DNA from: Pseudomonadota bacterium | Lineage (GTDB): Bacteria > Myxococcota_A > UBA796 > GCA-2862545 | Direction of reading: 5' to 3' | Assembly: GCA_947505245.1 (NCBI GenBank) | Contig: CANNIZ010000028.1 | Coordinates: 1 to 52,200 of the forward strand | DNA length: 52,200 nt | Position numbers and translations under genes: made by a program | Part shown: in pieces, positions 32,858 through 41,058 of the stretch | Layout: every line of letters starts with the position of its first letter | Position numbering within the stretch: position 1 is the first letter of the stretch | Notes under the pieces: generated by a model | What the model was told of the DNA's origin: nothing | Seen by the model: only the letters and a program-made list of their open reading frames with translations | The model's database searches: none

Positions 32858-34760
32858 CGATGACTCCTTCGAGGTCGAGTACCTCGAAGACCGAGACGAC
32901 GCGATCTCTTCCCTTCACTGGAAGCTCCGCCTCGCGCCCCACGCGCAGCGACGGACCGATCGCGTCGACGACCTGTCTCGTAACGAGGATGCGACACCCG
33001 ACCTTTCGCGTAAGTCCCTCGACGCGCGAAGCGACGTTCACCGTGTCGCCGATGACGGTATACTCGGTCCGGCGTTCAAAGCCGACATTTCCCGCCACGG
33101 CGGGGCCCGTATGCACGCCGATCCCAACGTCGAATTGGGGGAGGTCGCGCCCCTTGAAGCGCACCTCCATCCACCCACGGAACTCGTCGACCGCCTTGGA
33201 CATGTCGAGCGCTGCTTGGACGGCCCTTCGCGCGTGATCGTCGTGGGGCACGGGCGCGCCGAACACGGCCATGACGGCGTCACCGATGAATTTGTCGACG
33301 ACCCCGCCGTGGTCGAGGATCGGCCTGCAGACGCGGCCGAAGTACTCGTTCAGCATCTCGACCACCTCCTCCGGTGCGAGGCGCTCGGACATCGTCGTAA
33401 AACCTTGGATGTCGCTGAACAGCACGGTGAGTTCGCGCCGCGCGCCTCCGAGCCCGAGGCCCTGGGGCGACGACAGGATGTCCTCGACGACCGCGTCAGA
33501 GACGTACCGAGCGAACACGCTGCGCAAGAAGCGGCGCTCGCGCTCCTCGCGGCGGAACCGGAGGCCGAACGCGCCGCCCGCGACGAGCAGCCCAGCGATG
33601 GCGAGGCTGGTGGCGGGCACGAGCACGGCGGCGTTGGCGAACAGCGCGAAGCCGAGCGGTGGGAGGACGAGCTCGTAGACGAACAGCGCGGCGAGGCTCT
33701 TCCGGAACGAGAGCTTCGACATCGCGATCGAAAGGCCACCGCACGCGGCGAAGAACGCGAGCATCCGCCCCCAGGGCCCCATCGCGCGCACGTGTCGCGT
33801 GCCGAGCAGCGAGTGGACGATGTTCGCGTGTACCTCGGCGCCCGGCATGCGCCAACCGCCTTCGTAGGGGGTGAACGGCGTAGCGAACACGTCGGTGGTG
33901 CCAGCGTGATCAGCGCCGATGATCGCGATTCGTCCCTTGATTTCGGCCTTCTCGTCCGCGGTGAGCTGCCCGGTGACGAGCTTCCATAGCGGCAGTCCGC
34001 TGTGCGTGCGCGACGGTCCATCCCAGGTGATCGGCGCCCCCACGTCCGCACACGTGACGCGGCGTCCGCCGAGGTCCCACCCGGCGGCGTCGAACGGGAG
34101 ATGCTCGTGGCGGAGCACCAACGCGAGGGCGAACGTGACCAGCGGGCGCTCCCCACCAACGATCGGACACGGCTCGAAGCGGCGGACGACGGAGTCGTTG
34201 TCGAGCACGAGGTTGTCGATGCCGATCGACTCGCGTGGATTCGGCTGGAGCAGCGCGGCGTACGGCCCCATCGGCAGGTCATATACGGTGCCCTGCGCGG
34301 TGCGCACGGTGGAGCCGACGAGCACGACGTCGCCTTGCAGCAGCGCGGCCGACATCGGCGCGTCCCACGTGCGGCTCGCGTCGTCGAAGCCGTTGGTCGC
34401 GAGCCACTGCTCCGCTGACGCCTTCAGGAGGAAGTCGATGCCGATCACCGACGCGCCCTCGGCCCGGAGCGTGTCGATCGCCTTGGCGAACACGGGCGCC
34501 CAGAAAACGAACGGATCGTCACAACACGGGTGTGCGAGCGTCGCGTCGTCGACCCGGATCATGAGGACGTCGTCGCGTTCGTGCCCGACGTGACCGAGGA
34601 TCGCGTGCCACGCGTCGGTCTGCAGCGTCTCGCCCCGGTCGAGCGCGCCGATCGCCCAAAGACCCTGCATCACCGCCGTGCACGCGGCTGCGAGGCCGAG
34701 CATGCGCAGCCACGGGACGTGCGGTCGCTCGCGATGGGAGGCGGGTTCCACGTCGACCAT
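32805..34760 (-). CDS. Adenylate cyclase with CHASE2 sensor domain
   Basis: About 651 residues. One N-terminal membrane segment (LRMLGLAAACTAVMQGLWAIG) leads to an extracytoplasmic CHASE2 domain (VLMIRVDDATL ... GASVIGIDFLL ... DVVLVGSTV ... GRIAIIGADHAGTTDVFATPF). Three more membrane segments follow, then a class III cyclase domain: FSDIQGFTTMSE (first metal Asp), KFIGDAVMAVFGAP (second Asp plus substrate Lys), and YTVIGDTVNVASR with the Asp that favours ATP and the transition-state Asn/Arg. It should make cAMP in response to an outside signal. The start is uncertain: 34760 (MVDVEP) is my choice, while 34802 would overlap the divergent gene. Its 3' end overlaps the FecR-like gene. Confidence 0.9.
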   Translation of the reverse strand: MVDVEPASHRERPHVPWLRMLGLAAACTAVMQGLWAIGALDRGETLQTDAWHAILGHVGHERDDVLMIRVDDATLAHPCCDDPFVFWAPVFAKAIDTLRAEGASVIGIDFLLKASAEQWLATNGFDDASRTWDAPMSAALLQGDVVLVGSTVRTAQGTVYDLPMGPYAALLQPNPRESIGIDNLVLDNDSVVRRFEPCPIVGGERPLVTFALALVLRHEHLPFDAAGWDLGGRRVTCADVGAPITWDGPSRTHSGLPLWKLVTGQLTADEKAEIKGRIAIIGADHAGTTDVFATPFTPYEGGWRMPGAEVHANIVHSLLGTRHVRAMGPWGRMLAFFAACGGLSIAMSKLSFRKSLAALFVYELVLPPLGFALFANAAVLVPATSLAIAGLLVAGGAFGLRFRREERERRFLRSVFARYVSDAVVEDILSSPQGLGLGGARRELTVLFSDIQGFTTMSERLAPEEVVEMLNEYFGRVCRPILDHGGVVDKFIGDAVMAVFGAPVPHDDHARRAVQAALDMSKAVDEFRGWMEVRFKGRDLPQFDVGIGVHTGPAVAGNVGFERRTEYTVIGDTVNVASRVEGLTRKVGCRILVTRQVVDAIGPSLRVGREAELPVKGRDRVVSVFEVLDLEGVIDAVPAPRPPGSPPRPGP

Positions 34761-34774
34761 GGTAACAACACGTC

Positions 34775-36343
34775 GTGGCATCTTCCGAACGCGAGTCCGC
34801 ATTCATCGCGGCGTCCAGCCGCGGGTCCCTCGTGACGCCGCTTGTAGGTGCCGCGTGGGCGCTGCTCGGCGCCGTCGCAGCGGGCGTGGTGCTCGTCGGT
34901 GACGGGCCGGTCGCCCTGGGGGTCGAACGCCTGGCGCCGCTGGCCGTTTTTTGCCTGCACGTCGCGCTCGGAGGAGCCTGGTCGTGGCGCGCCCTGCGAC
35001 GTCCGGGACGTGGTGGCGTGGTGCTGGCGCTGCTTCCCGCGGTCACGCTGCTCGGGATCGTTTGGCTGCCGGCTGTCCCACACCTCCGCCGCGTCGCTGA
35101 GACCGCGGGTGCGCACGGCCCGTCGGTGGTGCTCGTGACGCTGGATACCTTTCGCGCCGACCACCTCGGCGCGCTCGGCGGTTCGGCGAGCACGCCGAAC
35201 CTCGATCAACTCGCTGACCGCGGGCTCGTGTACGAACGTGCGTTCGCGTGCGCGCCGCTCACGGCGCCGTCCCACGCGTGTCTGTTGTCCGGCCTCGCGG
35301 TGCCCGAACACGGCCTGCGCGGCAACGGGGGACACATCGACGTCGCGACGGTCGCGGCGACGATCGCCGCGCGCGGCTATCGGACCGGCGCGTTCGTTTC
35401 CGCGCGCGTCCTGTCGAGAGAGACAGGTCTGGACGACGGCTTTTCGCACTACGACGACGCGTGGACCGTGGCGCAGCGGCTCGCGTTCGTACCGGTGCTG
35501 CACCCGCTCGGTCGTATGGGTCCGGTCGAGCGGAGCGGCGACCGCTCTGTCGAGCGCGCCCTGACGTGGCTCGCGTCGGGAGCGGCCCCCGCGTTCCTGT
35601 GGGTGCATCTGTATGATCCCCACGTACCGTACGCTCCGGACCTCGCGCACGCTCCCTCACCCGCGTTGCTCGAAGGCGCGCGAGCGGCCGACGAGGCCGC
35701 CCGGCGCGCGGGCGATCTCGGGGACGTCGAAGGCGCTCACGCAGACGAGGGACGCCTGCTCTATTCGGCCGAGATCGCCACCGTGGACGCGCGGGTAGGC
35801 AAGCTCGTGGACGCACTGCCGACGGACGCGATCGTCGTCGTCGTCGGTGACCACGGGGAGGCGCTCGGTGAGCACGGCTATTGGTTCAACCATGGCGCGC
35901 TCCTGCACGACCCCGCCCTCCACGTGCCGATGATCGTGCGGTGGCCCGGGCGCGGGGACGGCGTGCGGGTTTCGGGCCTCGTCGCCACCACGCGCGTGGC
36001 GCGGATCCTCGACGCTGCGACCGGCGGACCGGCTGTGGATCTCGCGTCGGCGGACGACGAGGTGCTCGCGTACACGCCGGGGCAGCAGAACCGCCGGCCT
36101 CCTGCCGGTGCGATCGGCAGACATACGGTGCCGACGGCGGCGATCCGGTTCAGCGCCGAGAAGGTCGTCGCACGCAAGCACGAACCGGCCGAGTACTTCG
36201 ACCTGTCCGTCGATCCCGGTGAATTGTCGCCCATTGCGGTTCCCGCGGGCCGGGAGGAGGCCGCCATTCGAGCGTCGTCGGTCGCCGTGCCAGGCGACGA
36301 CGCGGACGTGGAGCGGCTCAGGTCGCTGGGCTACGTGGAGTGA
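34775..36343 (+). CDS. Membrane alkaline-phosphatase-superfamily hydrolase (sulfatase fold, Thr nucleophile)
   Basis: About 522 residues. Three N-terminal membrane segments (about 20-105) precede a sulfatase-fold domain: VVLVTLDTFRADHLG with metal ligands, then PLTAPSHACLLSG at the catalytic site, LWVHLYDPHVPY, VVVVGDHGEALGEHG and HVPMIVRWPG. At the place where true sulfatases have Cys or Ser for formylglycine (C/S-x-P-S-R) this protein has Thr163 (T-A-P-S-H), so it should not be a formylglycine sulfatase. A phosphodiester hydrolase or phosphotransferase like LtaS, which uses Thr, is more likely. The GTG start at 34775 is weak; a GTG at 34832 is possible. Its last 13 bases overlap the convergent kinase gene. 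Confidence 0.82.
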   Translation: MASSERESAFIAASSRGSLVTPLVGAAWALLGAVAAGVVLVGDGPVALGVERLAPLAVFCLHVALGGAWSWRALRRPGRGGVVLALLPAVTLLGIVWLPAVPHLRRVAETAGAHGPSVVLVTLDTFRADHLGALGGSASTPNLDQLADRGLVYERAFACAPLTAPSHACLLSGLAVPEHGLRGNGGHIDVATVAATIAARGYRTGAFVSARVLSRETGLDDGFSHYDDAWTVAQRLAFVPVLHPLGRMGPVERSGDRSVERALTWLASGAAPAFLWVHLYDPHVPYAPDLAHAPSPALLEGARAADEAARRAGDLGDVEGAHADEGRLLYSAEIATVDARVGKLVDALPTDAIVVVVGDHGEALGEHGYWFNHGALLHDPALHVPMIVRWPGRGDGVRVSGLVATTRVARILDAATGGPAVDLASADDEVLAYTPGQQNRRPPAGAIGRHTVPTAAIRFSAEKVVARKHEPAEYFDLSVDPGELSPIAVPAGREEAAIRASSVAVPGDDADVERLRSLGYVE

Positions 36344-38124
36344 CGCTGCGACAGGCGTTGGACCAGCGCTGCGAGGTCTCGAAGGCGAAATGGCTTCTCG
36401 AGGATCCGCGCGGGGCGGGCATCGACGAACGCCTGTGCGCGAGGCGTAAACGCGCCGCCGGTGACGAAGCCCATACGAGCGGCCTGGTTGGCGTCGAGCG
36501 CTGAGACCTGTTCGTAGAAATCCATGCCGGTGACGTCGGGCATCATCACGTCACAGAGGATCGCGTCAAACCGCGCGCCGTTGGCGAGAATCTCGAGGGC
36601 CTCGGTAGCGCTGGCACAGGACACGACGCGGTGTTGGGCGAGACCGGACACCATCACCATCCGCAGATCGGGCTCGTCGTCGATCAGCATCACCGTGAGT
36701 GCAGTCGCCTGAGTGTCGACGGTTGGTGGCAGTGACGGGGGCGTTCGATTCGCAGGCGCCTTGGGCAGGCGCAGTCGAACGACCGTGCCTTGACGCGGGG
36801 TGCTGTCGAGTGCGATCTCGCCGCTCATCCCTCGAATGATGTCACGGCAAATCGTGAGGCCGATGCCGGTTCTACTTTCGCGCCGCGCGAAGAACGGTTC
36901 GAACGCATTGGCTGCGTCTTCTGGCTCCATGCCGATGCCGGTGTCGCCCACCTCGATGACGATGTCCGAACCCACCTCCCGCACGCCAAGGTGGATCTCG
37001 TTCCGGGCGGCGTCACCTTCCGGGATCGCCTGCGCCGCGTTGAGTAGCAGGTTGACGAGCACCTGAACGAGCCGCGCCTCGCTCCCGCAGACCGGCGGCA
37101 CGCGCTCGATGGTGCGGACAAGCTTTGCGCGGTGGCGAATCTCGTTTCGCGTGAGGGCGAGCGCCGAGGTGATCGCGTTTCCGACGTCCACCGCGTCGCT
37201 GTTGGCGTCCGGTCGGCGATTTGCGACCCGGAGATCGGCGACGATCGCCGAGACGCGACCACAAGCTTTTTGAACCGAGGCGAGGTGGGCGCGCGTGGCG
37301 ACGAGATCGCCGTGTTCGAGCGCGGTGGTTGCCTGCTCGACATGCCCTGTCGCGATGGCGAGCGGGTTGTTGATCTCGTGGGCGAGGCCTGCGGCGAGCG
37401 TGCCCATCGTCGAGATGCGCTCCGCCTGGGCGAGTCGCGCCTCCATCAGGCGCCGCTCACCGATGTTCGTCATCGCGCCGACCATTCGAATCGCGCGCCC
37501 GTCACCGTCACGTACGACGACGCCACGATCGAGCGTGGGGCGGTATTGCCCGTCGGCATGGCGGAACCGGTACTCGTCACTCCAGGAATCGCCGCTCGAG
37601 AAGACGCCGGTGATCTTCTGTTCGACCCGGTAGCGATCCATCGGGTGCACGTTCGCGAGCCACCAGGCGTAGTCGCTCGCAAGCGGTAGCGAATAGCCGA
37701 ACTGAGCGGTGATGCCGTCGGACCACACGATCGTTCGTGTGACCACGTCGAGATCCCACATCGCGTCGGACAGGGTGCGCGCGAGAAGTGCGAGCCGTTC
37801 ATCGGCGTCACGTGCCGTGAGGAGAACGGCGCACCTCGCCGCTACCAGCGTCCCCGACAGCGGCCCGGCGATGAAGTCGTCAGCGCCGAACGCACCGGGA
37901 TCAAATCCGGGGCCGACGTCGGTGGGGTTGACCCAGGCGAGGCAAGGCGTTTCGTGGGTACGCGCTGGTGACTGGGAGGGCGCTGCACCGCGCCGATCGA
38001 GGAGCAACACGTCACGCGGGCCGCGTCGGGCGTCGTCGAGTCGCGCGTCGAGCCCGAGCTTCACGAGGTCGTCGCGCAGGTCACCGAAGGTGTCGCCGCA
38101 AAGGACGATTCGCGCGGTGTGCAT
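36331..38124 (-). CDS. Hybrid sensor histidine kinase (PAS, HisKA, HATPase, receiver)
   Basis: A 597-residue soluble kinase with no membrane segment. Residues 1-105 resemble a receiver domain that has kept the fold but not the full acid pocket (IVLCGDTFGDLRDDL ... VLLLDRRG). A PAS domain (about 118-225, WDLDVVTRTIVWSDGITAQF) follows. The dimerisation domain has His249 in GLAHEINNPL, and the ATPase has NLLLNAAQAI (N box, Asn362), DTGIGM and TGIGLTICRDII. The C-terminal receiver (475-597) is complete: Asp482/483, Asp525 in CDVMMPD, Thr555 and Lys577. Phosphate should pass from His249 to Asp525. No partner regulator is adjacent. GGGAGGG precedes the ATG. It is divergent from the NfuA-like gene. 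Confidence 0.93.
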   Translation of the reverse strand: MHTARIVLCGDTFGDLRDDLVKLGLDARLDDARRGPRDVLLLDRRGAAPSQSPARTHETPCLAWVNPTDVGPGFDPGAFGADDFIAGPLSGTLVAARCAVLLTARDADERLALLARTLSDAMWDLDVVTRTIVWSDGITAQFGYSLPLASDYAWWLANVHPMDRYRVEQKITGVFSSGDSWSDEYRFRHADGQYRPTLDRGVVVRDGDGRAIRMVGAMTNIGERRLMEARLAQAERISTMGTLAAGLAHEINNPLAIATGHVEQATTALEHGDLVATRAHLASVQKACGRVSAIVADLRVANRRPDANSDAVDVGNAITSALALTRNEIRHRAKLVRTIERVPPVCGSEARLVQVLVNLLLNAAQAIPEGDAARNEIHLGVREVGSDIVIEVGDTGIGMEPEDAANAFEPFFARRESRTGIGLTICRDIIRGMSGEIALDSTPRQGTVVRLRLPKAPANRTPPSLPPTVDTQATALTVMLIDDEPDLRMVMVSGLAQHRVVSCASATEALEILANGARFDAILCDVMMPDVTGMDFYEQVSALDANQAARMGFVTGGAFTPRAQAFVDARPARILEKPFRLRDLAALVQRLSQRHST

Positions 38125-38159
38125 CGACCCTCCCGGATGCCGTGGTTATCTCGTTCGCT

Positions 38160-38993
38160 ATGGGTCTGCTTTCGATACTGGCGCGTGCGTTTGGGCTGGT
38201 ACCACCGGTAGTGCCCCGGGAGCCCGAACCCTTCGCCCTCGGCGATTCTGCCAGAAAGCGGCTGGCACAATTGCCTGTCGGCACGATCGTTATCGTTTCG
38301 ACCACGCCGATGCCGGGTGGACGTTTGCCGGTCGTGCGCGAGGTGGCGTCGGATCTGCCCGTAGATCCCTCCCTCGGCGTGGTGATCGACGCCGCGAGCC
38401 GGGACGCCATGCGTGGGCTCGTACTCGAATACGACGGCACGCGGTTTTACGCGTCGCTGGCGCTGCGCGTCGAGCCGCGGGAGACGCCCAACCCCGAGAG
38501 CCGCCTGTACGAGGTCGATCGTCTGCTCGCTCATGGGAAGCCGAGGTTCTTCGCTTCGGGGTCGGACGCGCCGCCCCTCGCGCGGCGAGTGCTCGCCATC
38601 CCTGGCGTTTCGGCGGTTTTGTTTCGCGACAATGCGGTAAGCGTACAGCGGCAGCCTGGGCTCGGCTGGGCTGTGCTCGACAGGTCCGTAGATGCCGCTC
38701 TGCGCGAGCACTTCCTCGCGTGCGGGGACCCTCTCCCGGAGATGGTGGCGGCCTCAGCGCATGACGGCCTGCACGGTCGCGTCGCCCAGCTCGTGGCCGA
38801 TCGAATCGCGCCGGCGATCCACGCGGACGGCGGCGACATCGAGATCGTCGACGTCCAGGACGGTGTCGTCCACGTCCACCTTATCGGCGCCTGCGAGAGC
38901 TGCCCGGCGGCCGATGCGACGTTGAAATTGGGCGTCGAACGAACCTTGCGGGAGGCGTTTCCCGGCGAGGTTCAACGTGTTGTGTCAATCTGA
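38160..38993 (+). CDS. Iron-sulfur carrier, NfuA-like with three domains
   Basis: A 277-residue protein. Residues about 205-277 are a NifU C-terminal (Nfu) domain with the cluster-binding pair C245-x2-C248 in GACESCPAADATLKLGVE; two monomers would hold a [4Fe-4S] cluster for transfer to target enzymes. Residues about 107-175 look like the Nfu_N scaffold domain (TPNPESRLYEVDRLL ... PLARRVLAIPGVSAVLFRDN). Residues about 23-104 look like a degenerate A-type (IscA/HesB) domain without its three cysteines (FALGDSARKRLAQL ... LGVVIDAASRDAMRGLVLEY). E. coli NfuA has the A-type-like and Nfu domains but not the middle one. The ATG at 38160 lacks a clear ribosome site; a GTG at 38142 is an alternative. 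Confidence 0.85.
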   Translation: MGLLSILARAFGLVPPVVPREPEPFALGDSARKRLAQLPVGTIVIVSTTPMPGGRLPVVREVASDLPVDPSLGVVIDAASRDAMRGLVLEYDGTRFYASLALRVEPRETPNPESRLYEVDRLLAHGKPRFFASGSDAPPLARRVLAIPGVSAVLFRDNAVSVQRQPGLGWAVLDRSVDAALREHFLACGDPLPEMVAASAHDGLHGRVAQLVADRIAPAIHADGGDIEIVDVQDGVVHVHLIGACESCPAADATLKLGVERTLREAFPGEVQRVVSI

Positions 38994-39010
38994 CGTGGGG
39001 GAGGCGAGAC

Positions 39011-40030
39011 ATGCTGGTTGGCATTTTGGGTCCGCCGAAGGGCATGTCCGAGGGGCGCGTGTTGGTCACGCCTCGGCAGGCTGGCTTGCTCGATCATGGC
39101 GGCGTTCGCGTGATCGTGGAGAGTGGGGTCGGTCGCGCTGCCGGCTTTGAAGACGCCGATTACGCCGCTGAGGGCGCGTCGATCACCGCCAGCCGCGAAC
39201 AGCTGCTCGGCGAGTCGGATCTCGTGTTGTCGGTGGCCCGCCCCGAACCGGCGGAGTGCGCCGTGGTTCGCGCGGGCTCCACGTTGATGGGGATGTTCCA
39301 CGTCAACGAAGACGCTCCGTTCGTCGAGGCGGCCGTCGCCCGCGGAGCGAACGTCGTCGGCCTCGAGCGCGCGCAGACCGATGACGGGCACCACCCGTTT
39401 CGCGAGCGCATGGCCGAGGTCGCTGGCGTGGTTTGTGCCCAACTCGCAGCTGAACTGCTGCTGCGCCATCGCGGGGTGTTGCTCGGCGGGGTCGCCGGCG
39501 TGCCGCCGGTGGACGTCGTGGTTGTGGGAGCAGGGCACCTCGGTCGCGCCGCGACGCGCGCGTTTTCGGGCGCTGGTGCGACGGTTCTCGTATTCGACCG
39601 GTCGCTCAGCGCGCTCGAGGCGGTGGAGCGCGAAGGCCTGCGGCGTGTCCAGACGATGCTCGCCGGCCCGTCGGAGATCGCCGACGCAGCCGCCTGGGCG
39701 GACGTGTTGATCGGCGCGGTTCGGCTGCCCGATGGCCCACCTCCGAAGGTGCTGTCCGCGATGCAGGGGCATCACGGTGCTGTCTGGCTCGACCTGTCCG
39801 TCGACGAAGGGGGCTGCATCCAAGAGTCTCGCCCCGTCTACCGCGCCGAAGACGCCTATGTGATCGAGGGCGTGCTGTGTTGCCCGGTGCCGAACCTCGC
39901 GTCGTGGGCCGCCCGCACGGCGTCCCGCATCGGCTCGGCCCTGCTCGCGCCGGTCCTCCTCGCGGCGGCCGAACGAGGCAGGTTCCAGCTCTCCGCCGAA
40001 CCCTGGCTCGTCCGAGGGGCGCTGTCCTGA
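39011..40030 (+). CDS. Alanine dehydrogenase/transhydrogenase-like protein
   Basis: A 339-residue protein of the AlaDH/PntA fold. The N-terminal domain starts with VGILGPPKGMSEGRVLVTPRQAGLL and shows GAGFxDxDYAAEGA-like spacing (AAGFEDADYAAEGASI). The Rossmann domain has the dinucleotide motif VVVVGAGHLGRAATRAFSGAG and a later LDLSVDEGGCIQES. Where alanine dehydrogenases read V-K-E-P with a substrate-binding Lys, this one has VARPEP, and the region after is MGMFHVNED in place of the usual His-containing F-[TL]-YLHLA. So it may not use alanine. GGGGGAGG precedes the ATG. It lies 17 bases after the NfuA-like gene and just before the glycosyltransferase gene, likely one transcript. Confidence 0.8.
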   Translation: MLVGILGPPKGMSEGRVLVTPRQAGLLDHGGVRVIVESGVGRAAGFEDADYAAEGASITASREQLLGESDLVLSVARPEPAECAVVRAGSTLMGMFHVNEDAPFVEAAVARGANVVGLERAQTDDGHHPFRERMAEVAGVVCAQLAAELLLRHRGVLLGGVAGVPPVDVVVVGAGHLGRAATRAFSGAGATVLVFDRSLSALEAVEREGLRRVQTMLAGPSEIADAAAWADVLIGAVRLPDGPPPKVLSAMQGHHGAVWLDLSVDEGGCIQESRPVYRAEDAYVIEGVLCCPVPNLASWAARTASRIGSALLAPVLLAAAERGRFQLSAEPWLVRGALS

Positions 40031-40038
40031 AGGGGTCC

Positions 40039-40707
40039 GTGACGCAAAGGCGAGCCGCGGGCCTGGTCGCCACGATGGTGGCCGCCGTGGTGTGGCTTCC
40101 CGTCGGTGAGAGCTTGTGGCTCAACGCGATGGACCCCTGGTGGACGTCCACGATGGTGGAGACCTGCGGCGCTCACCTGCCGGACTACCGTCCGATCGCG
40201 ATCGAACAGATGCCACGCCACGCCGTGCGGGCGGCGCTCACGAGCGAAGACCAGAAATTCTTCACACACGATGGCTTTGATTGGGACGCGATCGAGAAGG
40301 CCTGGAGCGCGTACGGCAAGAAGACGGGTCATCCGCTCCGCGGCGGTAGCACGATCAGCCAGCAGGTGTCTCGGAACGCGTTCCTCTGGCAGGGACGCAA
40401 CTGGGTCCGAAAGGGGCTCGAGGCGTGGTTCACCGTATGGCTGGAGCTGTTGGTGCCCAAGGACCGGATCCTGGAGGTGTACCTGAACGTCGCCGAGATG
40501 GGCCCGTGCACGTTCGGCATCGAAGCCGCGGCCCACCATTGGTACGGAAGACCCGCGTCTGAGCTCGAGCCTGTCGAGTCGGCGTCGATCATCGCGATGC
40601 TGCCGGCCCCGGACCGCCGCACGCCGAAGTCCCCGGTGGTGACCAAACACGCGGCGTGGATCCTCGCGAACCGCTATCAACCTCCCGTCGCGCTCGGTTC
40701 TCCATGA
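40039..40707 (+). CDS. mtgA: Monofunctional peptidoglycan glycosyltransferase (GT51)
   Basis: A 222-residue MtgA-type enzyme that polymerises lipid II into glycan strands on the outer face of the inner membrane. One membrane segment (GLVATMVAAVVWLPVGESLWL) is followed by the GT51 motifs: catalytic Glu70 in SEDQKFFTHDGFD, RGGSTISQQVSRNAFLW, RNWVRKGLEAWFT, KDRILEVYLNVAEMG and FGIEAAAHHWYG. There is no transpeptidase domain. The GTG at 40039 has AAGGGG upstream; the frame from 39877 overlaps the preceding gene and lacks a signal. It lies eight bases after that gene. Confidence 0.93.
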   Translation: MTQRRAAGLVATMVAAVVWLPVGESLWLNAMDPWWTSTMVETCGAHLPDYRPIAIEQMPRHAVRAALTSEDQKFFTHDGFDWDAIEKAWSAYGKKTGHPLRGGSTISQQVSRNAFLWQGRNWVRKGLEAWFTVWLELLVPKDRILEVYLNVAEMGPCTFGIEAAAHHWYGRPASELEPVESASIIAMLPAPDRRTPKSPVVTKHAAWILANRYQPPVALGSP

Positions 40708-40758
40708 TCGACGCGCGTAAGTTCACGTCGGCCGGGTCGTTGGCCGCCGGGGTGGGGC

Positions 40759-41058
40759 ATGACCGATACCAAACGCGCAAAGGCCGATCACCTCCGCGAA
40801 TGTGTGCTGAGCGGACCGGGAGCCGCCACGGCAGCTGACCGCGAAGCGGCGTCGCGCGGCGTCGGGGAGGGGCCCGTCGGGGCCTACGTGGCGAAGGTTT
40901 ACCGGCAGGCGACCGAGGTCGCCGATCAGGACGTCGAGGCGTTGCGCGCGGCCGGGTTCTCCGACGACCGGATCTTCGAACTGACCGTCGCCGCCGCGAC
41001 GGGCGCCGGTTTCCGGCGGTTGGATGTGGTGTTGTCCCTGCTGGACGACGCGTCATGA
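40759..41058 (+). CDS. AhpD/carboxymuconolactone-decarboxylase-like small protein without CxxC
   Basis: A 99-residue all-helical protein. Its second half (QDVEALRAAGFSDDRIFELTVAAATGAGFRRLDVVLSLL) is the pattern of the C-terminal helices of AhpD-like proteins, but no CxxC or CxxU redox pair is present; its single Cys is in LRECVLSG. It overlaps the next gene, the proposed selenoprotein, by four bases (ATGA), so the two are made together and may form a mixed oligomer, the AhpD fold being normally oligomeric. A G-rich ribosome site lies before the ATG. The functional role is inferred only. Confidence 0.75.
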   Translation: MTDTKRAKADHLRECVLSGPGAATAADREAASRGVGEGPVGAYVAKVYRQATEVADQDVEALRAAGFSDDRIFELTVAAATGAGFRRLDVVLSLLDDAS

